NCBI GenBank assembly: GCA_037147155.1
Contig: JBAWVR010000006.1
Location: 1 to 28,021, forward strand
Source of the DNA: JBAWVR01 sp037147155
GTDB lineage: Bacteria; Patescibacteriota; Minisyncoccia; Phycocordibacterales; GWA1-40-21
Length of the DNA: 28,021 bases
Direction of reading: 5' to 3'
In this document: positions 22,299 through 28,021 of the stretch, in pieces
Position numbering within the stretch: position 1 is the first letter of the stretch
How the letters are laid out: every line of letters begins with the position of its first letter
Position numbers and translations under genes: made by a program
Notes under the pieces: generated by a model
Told to the model about the DNA's origin: nothing
What the model saw: only the letters and a program-made list of their open reading frames with translations
Database searches by the model: none

Positions 22299-23717
22299 AT
22301 GAGTGACAAAAAATATACAACAACCATAGGACTTGAAATTCACGCGGAACTCAAAACTAAAACCAAGATGTTTTGTGATTGTCTAAACAATGCCGATGAA
22401 GAGAAGCCGAACGTTAATATTTGTCCGATCTGTATGGGGCACCCAGGTACTTTGCCGACCTTGAACAAACAAGCGATCAAGAACGTGATAAAAGTTGGTT
22501 TAGCCCTTGGTAGTAAGATTGCCGACTTTACCGAATGGGATCGTAAAAATTATTTCTATCCTGATATTCCAAAAGGCTATCAGATTTCTCAGTATAAATA
22601 TCCGCTAGTCACTGGCGGTTCTATCAATGGTGTAGAAATTACTCGTATTCACTTGGAAGAAGATACCGCCAGTTCGGCTCATGACACTGGAGATTTTTCT
22701 TTGGTGGATTTTAACCGTGCTGGTGTACCGCTCATGGAGTTGGTGACTGAGCCGGTGATTCATAGTGGAGAAGAAGCCAGTGCTTTTGCCAAGGAGCTCC
22801 AACTCATTTTACAGTACCTTGGTGTGGCTGATGCTAACATGGAAAAAGGTGAAATGCGCGTGGAGGCCAACATTTCTGTGAGTGATACTGACAAATTTGG
22901 TACTAAAGTGGAAGTCAAAAACCTAAACTCATTTAAGACTGTGGAGAAGGCGGTGGCGTATGAAGTAGCTCGTCATATTGCTGTGCTCGAAGATGGTGGA
23001 AAGATTATTCAGGAAACTCGCGGATGGGACGAAGCCAAGCAGGCGACTTATTGTCAGCGCGTAAAAGAAAACTCTCACGACTATCGTTATTTCCCTGAGC
23101 CTGATTTGCCTAAAATGATGTTATCTGAAATTCCTGAATTTACTGAAACAGAATTACGTAAAGAAATTCCAGAATTACCAAAAGCCAAACGTGAACGCTA
23201 TGCTCAAAACTTTGGTATCAAAGCCGAAGACATTGAAATGTATGTCCAAGATCAAGATCTCGGCGTATTCTTTGAAGCTGTGACCAAACTCTTAAACAAT
23301 GAAAAAGAGGCAGTCAAACTAGCATCCAACTACATTACCTCGGACTTGGTGGCTTTGTCTCGCACTATCGATTATGTTCGTCCAAGTGAAATCAATTTTG
23401 CTTCATTGATTAAAATGATTGTAGCCGGAGAATTGTCTTCTCGTGGAGCGAAAGATACTTTGGCAATTATGGTCAAAGCTGGCGGTGAGCCAAAAGACAT
23501 TGCTGAGAAAAATGGTTTGATTCAGAAAAACAATGTTGATGAAATCATTCCAGTCATTGAAAAGATCATAAATGATAATCCAACCGTAGTGGCTGATTAT
23601 AAGTCTGGCAAGGAATCCGCTCTTATGTTTTTCGTGGGTCAAGGTATGAAAGCTACCAAAGGTGCTGGTAATCCGACTTTGATAAAAAAGATTGTCCTGG
23701 ATGTAATTAATAGATAA
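22299..23717 (+). CDS. gatB: Aspartyl/glutamyl-tRNA(Asn/Gln) amidotransferase subunit B
   Basis: GatB is the kinase/transamidase subunit of GatCAB, which converts Glu-tRNA(Gln) and Asp-tRNA(Asn) to the amide forms. The 472-residue protein has the start I-G-L-E-I-H-A-E-L, the zinc-site cysteines C-D-C...C-P-I-C-M-G-H-P-G, and Y-F-Y-P-D-I-P-K-G-Y-Q-I-S-Q. It also has R-I-H-L-E-E-D-T-A and the C-terminal tRNA-binding helical (YqeY-like) domain ending G-Q-x-M-K-A-T-K-G. GatA and GatC are not in the window. It follows obg by 11 bases, so the two may be co-transcribed. Confidence 0.96.
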   Translation: MSDKKYTTTIGLEIHAELKTKTKMFCDCLNNADEEKPNVNICPICMGHPGTLPTLNKQAIKNVIKVGLALGSKIADFTEWDRKNYFYPDIPKGYQISQYKYPLVTGGSINGVEITRIHLEEDTASSAHDTGDFSLVDFNRAGVPLMELVTEPVIHSGEEASAFAKELQLILQYLGVADANMEKGEMRVEANISVSDTDKFGTKVEVKNLNSFKTVEKAVAYEVARHIAVLEDGGKIIQETRGWDEAKQATYCQRVKENSHDYRYFPEPDLPKMMLSEIPEFTETELRKEIPELPKAKRERYAQNFGIKAEDIEMYVQDQDLGVFFEAVTKLLNNEKEAVKLASNYITSDLVALSRTIDYVRPSEINFASLIKMIVAGELSSRGAKDTLAIMVKAGGEPKDIAEKNGLIQKNNVDEIIPVIEKIINDNPTVVADYKSGKESALMFFVGQGMKATKGAGNPTLIKKIVLDVINR

Positions 23718-23732
23718 AATTAAATTAAGACT

Positions 23733-24077
23733 ATGTTTTCCTTAAATAAAATATTTGGTCGTGAAAATAAAACCAGCGAAAGTGCAAAATCGTGGACAAA
23801 GATTGAGGAAGCACAAAAACAAAACGCTGAAGGACTAGGTTGTATTTTAGTGAAGGCACCAAAAGTGGCCTATAATCCAGATGATAAAAAAATATCCAGA
23901 GATGCATTAGGAAACATGATCTATGCTGAAGGGGTTGATGATGGAGAATGGGTGGTTGATAGTTTTGATAAGAAAGAAGACAAGATCAAACTAAAGAAGC
24001 TAGGTACGGGCACAAAGTTAGTTAATAGGGAGGTTAATCTAGCCAAGTTTTTGGAATGCAATCAAGACTTCAATTAA
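23733..24077 (+). CDS. Small unknown protein
   Basis: The 114-residue hydrophilic protein starts 15 bases after gatB and is likely in the same transcript. It has no membrane segment or recognisable motif; the middle (about 30-110) looks like a small beta-rich domain, with G-C-I-L-V-K-A-P-K-V-A-Y-N and G-E-W-V-V-D-S-F. A well-formed terminator follows 30 bases on. Nothing supports a functional name. Confidence 0.65.
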   Translation: MFSLNKIFGRENKTSESAKSWTKIEEAQKQNAEGLGCILVKAPKVAYNPDDKKISRDALGNMIYAEGVDDGEWVVDSFDKKEDKIKLKKLGTGTKLVNREVNLAKFLECNQDFN

Positions 24078-24108
24078 CTATTAGTGTTTGTATTTATCGA
24101 GAAAAGAC

Positions 24109-24133
24109 AAAACAGTCCCATATGGGCTGTTTT
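24109..24133 (+). terminator. Terminator of the obg-gatB unit
   Basis: AAAACAG(T)CCC-ATAT-GGGCTGTTTT stem (one bulged T) followed by a long T-run. Confidence 0.85.
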
Positions 24134-24147
24134 TTGTTTTTGTATTG

Positions 24148-24156
24148 TGATAAAAT
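24148..24156 (+). promoter_or_regulatory. Extended -10 promoter of the large surface protein
   Basis: TGATAAAAT, an extended -10 with weak -35, 19 bases before the ATG. Confidence 0.45.
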
Positions 24157-24175
24157 ATCTAAATAAACACCCAAT

Positions 24176-27019
24176 ATGATAAAGTTTTTTAGAAAATTTT
24201 TATTCGTTCTAATGTTTGCTTTGGCGTGGCCAGTTCTCGCTGGTAATATTGATGCGACTTATAATATCGCCAAAGGTTATAATAATGATATCGGCCGAAT
24301 TAATTTTGGTGTGACTACTGGGGATGTTACTGTTACAGATACGAAATTGACAGGATATGCTTGGAGCGAGAATTATGGCTGGATTAATCTTGCACCGACC
24401 AATGGTGGGGTTGTTAATACCGCGGGAGTTCTGTCTGGTACTGCTTGGAATCCAAATATTGGTTGGATTAATTTTGCACCAACAAATGGAGGTGTGACTA
24501 TTGATGCCGATGGTTATTTTCATGGTTTTGCTTGGTCGTCTCTTTTAGGTTGGATAAGTTTTAATTGTGCCGACAATAGTTCTTGTGGAACGTATAATTA
24601 TAAAGTTAGAACTTCCTGGAGCTCGGCAACTATAGTGTCTAATCCAGTTTTTTCTCAGAATGGTGGTGCTATAAGAAATACCGTTCCGATTAGTATTACT
24701 GTTATCCCTCAAAGCTCCTCAATTTATTATTTAATAGATTCAGCACAAGATCCTGATCAAACCTCAAATTTATACACTGGAACTTTTACCTTGTCGACAG
24801 GTGAACATACAGTTAAGGCTATTGGTGTAAAAACTGGTTTGGCGTCGAGTAGTATCACAACTGCTACCTTTACTGTGACCGGAGGAAGTCATACGCCAAT
24901 AGTACCACCACCGTCAGCGATAGATGTTTGTCCTAATTTGCCTGAGGTCCAAGCCACAGTACCATCCGGTTATACAATAGTTGGTACAGATTGTGTGGTT
25001 GATGTTTGTCCAAATCTTGTCGGCGCTCAAGCCACTATGCCTGTGGGTAAAATAATCAATGATGTTGGCGTGTGTGTTGATATTCAAGTCGATGTCTGTT
25101 TAAATATTGTCGGTGAACAATTGACTATTCCGGTAGGTATGACTAAAGACAAAACCGGTGATTGTGTAAAAATTCCAGATGATATTTGTCCGAATATACC
25201 TGACATCCAAAGTGAAATACCTGTTGGCATGACTAAGGATGAAACAGGATCCTGTGTGGAAATTGTTAATGACCTTTGTCCTAATCTAACCGGGGTGCAG
25301 AAAGAAGTGCCAGACAATATGACTATTGATTTGGCTGGAAATTGTGTAACTATTCCGTCTGATGTTTGTCCGAATATTTCCGGAACTCAGGAATCTTTGC
25401 CTGATGGAATGGAAATAAAAAATGGTAAATGTGTAGATAAGGAAATTATTCCTCCTCCAGATATTGTTCCACCACCTGATACAGGAGTGCCTCCAGTCGA
25501 TACCGGTAAAGGAACTGGTGGTGATACTGGCAGTGGTGGCTCTGGAGATGTTTGTCCAAATCTTGATGGTTTTCAGTCTGAAGTACCTGATGATTATAAA
25601 ATAGACAAGATTGGTAATTGTGTCCCAATTCCGTCATTGGAAACAGTTAATGTTATTGAAAAAGTTTCTACCGCGGTGGTGACTAGTGTGACTGAATCAT
25701 ATCAAGCGACCGCCAAGGCTGTTGTAGCTACCGCCAAAGAAACCAAAAGAGTGATTAATACTCCGACTGGTTCGATTACTACCAAGGCCATTACCACTGC
25801 TGGTGTGGCTGTTTCTGGTGCAACCGCGGTTACGGCCATATTTTTGAATCCGATGTCTTTTGCTGAGATTTTTCTAATTCCATTTCGTTTGTGGGCGTTG
25901 TTGTTGAGCTTCCTTGGACTACGTCGACGTAATCGACCATGGGGTACTGTATATGACAGTATCACCAAACAACCACTCGACCCAGCTTATGTGGAACTCT
26001 TAAATAATTTGGGAGTTGAGGTTTCTACTTCTATCACTGACCTCGATGGTCGTTATGGTTTTTTCACCTCGTTTGGAACATATAAAATTTTAGCGCACAA
26101 GACAAACTACATTTTTCCATCAAAGCGTTTGGCTGGACAAGTCAGTGACGAGCTTTATGACAATCTATATTTTGGTGAGGAAATAAAGATCACTACCGAA
26201 GGGGAGATGATTGCAAAAAATATTCCCCTTGATCCAGAAAAATTTGATTGGAATGAAACTGCCAAGAAAAACATGAATGTGATGCGTTTTTATTCCAAGT
26301 GGGAGATTTGGATCAAGCGTATTACAAATGTTTTCTTCTACATCGGTATTGTAATTTCAGCAGTGGCAGTGTGGGCGGCACCTTATCCTTACAATATAAT
26401 TGTGTTTGCTCTATATATTATCATGGCCCTACTTCGCTTCTTTGGTATTAAACCAAAATATTTTGGTTGGGTTCTCGATAAAGAAACTGGTTTCCCATTA
26501 GCTTTTGCTTTGATCAAGGTTTACTCTGTTGATTTGGAAAGAGAATTAACCAAGAAAGCTTGTGATAGTACTGGCCGATATTATGCCCTCGTTCCACCTG
26601 GAAATTATTACGTGACTGTTGATCGTAAAAACCCTGATGGCACATATACCTCGGTCTATCAATCTGAAGTCTTCTTTGCTAAGAAGGGTGTGATTAATAA
26701 CGTTTTCAATGTTTCAGGATTTGTTCAGAATGCACAACCGGTAGCGGAAAAAATTCCTGATTTAAAGATTTCAGCTGAAACACCGCAAAATATCGAGGTG
26801 AATTCATTTTTAATGGCTCAAACAGAGGTTAAAAAGAAAGAAATAAATCTGATCAATGATTATACAAAAAATGTTACCCCAACTATAGCTGTGGCAGAAA
26901 ATTTACCGATTGTTCCAGTGGAAGAAAAATTGATTGAGTCACCGGTGAAGGAAGAGATGATTGAAGCACCTGAAAAGGAGGAACTTTTACCTCCAAAAGA
27001 TGAGCAAAAATTACTCTAA
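24176..27019 (+). CDS. Large anchored surface protein with GW, two-Cys and carboxypeptidase-regulatory-like domains
   Basis: The 947-residue protein has a signal peptide (basic F-F-R-K, hydrophobic core, V-L-A cleavage near 22). Three G-x-A-W-x(4)-G-W-I repeats follow at about 60-79, 88-107 and 117-130. A beta-sandwich-like stretch (135-240) precedes seven repeats of about 26-30 residues, D-x-C-P-N-x-x-G-x-Q...G-x-C-V (about 250-486), the last separated by a Pro/Gly/Thr linker. Two membrane regions (about 545-585, 718-760) alternate with two carboxypeptidase-regulatory-like beta domains (about 588-650, 763-830; D-G-R-Y-G-F-F and T-G-R-Y-Y-A-L-V). The tail is rich in Glu, Pro and Lys. It is a Sec substrate displayed on the cell surface; adhesion or host contact is inference. 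One unit has C-L-N for C-P-N. Confidence 0.8.
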   Translation: MIKFFRKFLFVLMFALAWPVLAGNIDATYNIAKGYNNDIGRINFGVTTGDVTVTDTKLTGYAWSENYGWINLAPTNGGVVNTAGVLSGTAWNPNIGWINFAPTNGGVTIDADGYFHGFAWSSLLGWISFNCADNSSCGTYNYKVRTSWSSATIVSNPVFSQNGGAIRNTVPISITVIPQSSSIYYLIDSAQDPDQTSNLYTGTFTLSTGEHTVKAIGVKTGLASSSITTATFTVTGGSHTPIVPPPSAIDVCPNLPEVQATVPSGYTIVGTDCVVDVCPNLVGAQATMPVGKIINDVGVCVDIQVDVCLNIVGEQLTIPVGMTKDKTGDCVKIPDDICPNIPDIQSEIPVGMTKDETGSCVEIVNDLCPNLTGVQKEVPDNMTIDLAGNCVTIPSDVCPNISGTQESLPDGMEIKNGKCVDKEIIPPPDIVPPPDTGVPPVDTGKGTGGDTGSGGSGDVCPNLDGFQSEVPDDYKIDKIGNCVPIPSLETVNVIEKVSTAVVTSVTESYQATAKAVVATAKETKRVINTPTGSITTKAITTAGVAVSGATAVTAIFLNPMSFAEIFLIPFRLWALLLSFLGLRRRNRPWGTVYDSITKQPLDPAYVELLNNLGVEVSTSITDLDGRYGFFTSFGTYKILAHKTNYIFPSKRLAGQVSDELYDNLYFGEEIKITTEGEMIAKNIPLDPEKFDWNETAKKNMNVMRFYSKWEIWIKRITNVFFYIGIVISAVAVWAAPYPYNIIVFALYIIMALLRFFGIKPKYFGWVLDKETGFPLAFALIKVYSVDLERELTKKACDSTGRYYALVPPGNYYVTVDRKNPDGTYTSVYQSEVFFAKKGVINNVFNVSGFVQNAQPVAEKIPDLKISAETPQNIEVNSFLMAQTEVKKKEINLINDYTKNVTPTIAVAENLPIVPVEEKLIESPVKEEMIEAPEKEELLPPKDEQKLL
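24923..25634 (+). repeat. Seven tandem two-cysteine protein repeats
   Basis: Within the surface protein, units beginning GATGTTTGTCC or variants recur about every 78-90 bases, with a linker insert before the seventh. The bases have diverged while D-x-C-P-N and G-x-C-V are kept, so the repeats are old and held by selection on the protein. Cysteines come in pairs per unit, suggesting one disulphide per repeat. Confidence 0.75.
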
Positions 27020-27044
27020 AAACATTTTGTAAACAGAAAAATCC

Positions 27045-27085
27045 GCGCGAAAAAACAACGAGGATTTCTCGTTGTTTTTTCGCGC
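27045..27085. terminator. Terminator of the large surface protein
   Basis: A perfect 18-base-pair stem (27045-27062 with 27068-27085), GATTT loop, with an A-run and T-run inside the stem and AAAATC/GATTTT flanks. Confidence 0.9.
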
Positions 27086-27226
27086 AGATTTTGTCACCCA
27101 GATTCATTTTTCAGTATTATTTTTTGAAATATTTAAGTAAAATTTGGTGGGGGGTTGAAATATATTTTAAAATGTTGTGTATTGGTTTTTTTTCTTCTCT
27201 TTTTACTTCTGTAAACTCCAAAAAAA

Positions 27227-27235
27227 TGTTAAAAT
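27227..27235 (+). promoter_or_regulatory. Extended -10 promoter of the last gene
   Basis: TGTTAAAAT, 12 bases before the ATG at 27248; the leader would be only about six bases. Confidence 0.45.
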
Positions 27236-27247
27236 ATCAAAGAGAAA

Positions 27248-28021
27248 ATGGAGAACACCACAGAACAGAGACGTTCATTTTTGCACCTTGGAAGATTTGC
27301 TATCTTCTCGGTTATTCTCTTTACTCTGGTCATCTTTTCTAATCACTTTTTAACTCTCTTTGCTGCCTACCCAGCCACCCAGTTTAACCCTGGCGAAACA
27401 TTGAATCCCGCTTGTGCTCCGACAGACGAAAACTGTTCAGTTTTGTCTACTTGGTCCGCCTCCTCAACCAACACATATTTGGGTCTCACTGGTAACGTTG
27501 GTATCGGTACTACTACTCCAACTTCCAAACTAACTTTGGTTGGTAATTTCTCTGTCATGGGCACATCATCGATGGCTACCATCACTGATGCAGTTTGGAA
27601 TGGTCAAACTATTTCTGGAACATATCTCGACAAGTCCGGTAACTGGACTGGTACTCTCTCAGGCTTTACTCTAAACCAAATTATCGCCGCTGGTTTCTCT
27701 ACTACTTCCACTGAAGCGCTTCTTGCTACCAAAAACTTTGCTACTTCCTCTTTTGCTACCACCTCAGCCAACTACTGGAAAACCCAAAATGATTTCTTCT
27801 CTACTACTTCCGTTGATGCTTGGCTCACAACCAAGAACCTATCTTCTGGTTCTTCTTTCTCCACCACTTCCGCTGACTATTGGTTAACCACCAAGAACCT
27901 CTCTTCTGGTTCTTCTGGTTTCTCAACCACTTCCACCAATGCCTGGTTATCCACCAAGACCACCAATGATCTTACCGAAGGTTCCAATCTCTACTACACC
28001 CAGAATCGTTTTGACCTCGCT
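27248..28021 (+). CDS. Repetitive tail-fibre-like surface protein (partial, 3' end beyond window)
   Basis: An open frame from ATG 27248 to the window edge gives 258 residues. A basic start (R-R-S-F-L-H-L-G-R-F) and one hydrophobic segment (about 17-40) form a signal peptide or anchor. T-Q-F-N-P-G-E-T-L-N-P-A-C-A-P and G-L-T-G-N-V-G-I-G-T-T-T-P follow, then F-S-T-T-S-x-x-x-W-L-T-T-K-N-L-S-S-G-S-S repeats of 20-21 residues and D-L-T-E-G-S-N-L-Y-Y-T. The G-I-G-T-T-x-P and L-T-E-G-x-N-L-Y-Y-T elements are typical of phage tail fibres and S74-peptidase-chaperoned surface proteins, so a C-terminal self-cleaving chaperone domain may lie beyond the window. Codons are strikingly C/T-rich on the coding strand, unlike neighbours. 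It is probably secreted through SecA; adhesion is inferred. Confidence 0.75.
   Translation, partial: MENTTEQRRSFLHLGRFAIFSVILFTLVIFSNHFLTLFAAYPATQFNPGETLNPACAPTDENCSVLSTWSASSTNTYLGLTGNVGIGTTTPTSKLTLVGNFSVMGTSSMATITDAVWNGQTISGTYLDKSGNWTGTLSGFTLNQIIAAGFSTTSTEALLATKNFATSSFATTSANYWKTQNDFFSTTSVDAWLTTKNLSSGSSFSTTSADYWLTTKNLSSGSSGFSTTSTNAWLSTKTTNDLTEGSNLYYTQNRFDLA
27797..27958 (+). repeat. Tandem 60-63-base Ser/Thr-rich repeats
   Basis: Units start at 27797, 27857 and 27920; the first two share nearly identical DNA over ACCAAGAACCT and TCTTCTGGTTCTTC, and earlier degenerate copies lie from about 27690. High base identity suggests recent expansion or slippage. Confidence 0.75.

Noticed and set aside
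24923..25634. Regularly spaced repeats that might suggest a CRISPR array
   Set aside because: They are diverged protein-coding repeats in an intact frame; the DNA is not identical and there are no constant repeats with unique spacers.
27091..27342. 83-codon plus-strand frame before the last gene
   Set aside because: It covers the promoter region and the start of the tail-fibre-like gene in another frame and has no motif.

Overview
The window reads as a chromosome fragment of a Patescibacteria/CPR bacterium, most likely Parcubacteria. Three kinds of surface-protein signature that I associate with that group sit at the right end: G-x-A-W...G-W-I repeats, two-cysteine D-x-C-P-N repeats, and a T-Q-F-N-P-G-E-T-L...C-A-P leader motif followed by serine/threonine-rich tail-fibre-like repeats. 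TGA is used as a stop (93, 14430) and never read through in housekeeping genes, so the code is standard. Shine-Dalgarno sites are mostly absent, and several genes have their -10 box 6-9 bases before the ATG, which suggests leaderless mRNAs. No tRNA, rRNA, IS element or CRISPR array was seen.

Left part (1-7865): cell-surface polysaccharide genes. The end of an upstream gene, a methyltransferase, a methyltransferase-glycosyltransferase fusion, an NAD-dependent sugar epimerase and a family 2 glycosyltransferase form a tightly packed plus-strand operon. It converges on a minus-strand Wzx-like flippase. A divergent promoter pair then separates the flippase from a Wzy/WaaL-like O-antigen polymerase or ligase with a TPR-like tail. 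Together they could modify, assemble, export and polymerise a surface glycan.

Middle (7866-13425): a 440-base gene-free region holds a consensus promoter, candidate structured RNA and a long imperfect inverted repeat just before murB. Next come a fused nucleotidyltransferase/GHMP-kinase-like protein, a 33-residue lysine-rich histone-like protein with its own promoter and terminator, and secA.

13426-17248 is the least ordinary stretch. A perfectly spaced promoter on the minus strand drives a candidate ncRNA of about 230 nt that ends in the secA terminator. Divergent from it lie two tandem paralogous genes of unknown function, each with its own terminator. Enolase, a nested inverted-repeat region, a small minus-strand helical protein with a consensus promoter, and a paired palindrome follow.

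Right part (17249-28021): independent phosphoglycerate mutase (with enolase, two consecutive steps of lower glycolysis), an AI-2E-family membrane protein with a small membrane/coiled-coil partner, a MYG1-like hydrolase, Obg GTPase, GatB and a small unknown protein. These are followed by a 947-residue anchored surface protein and the start of a repetitive, tail-fibre-like surface protein that runs off the window. Many transcription units end in long, nearly perfect, A/T-flanked hairpins that could work in both directions.
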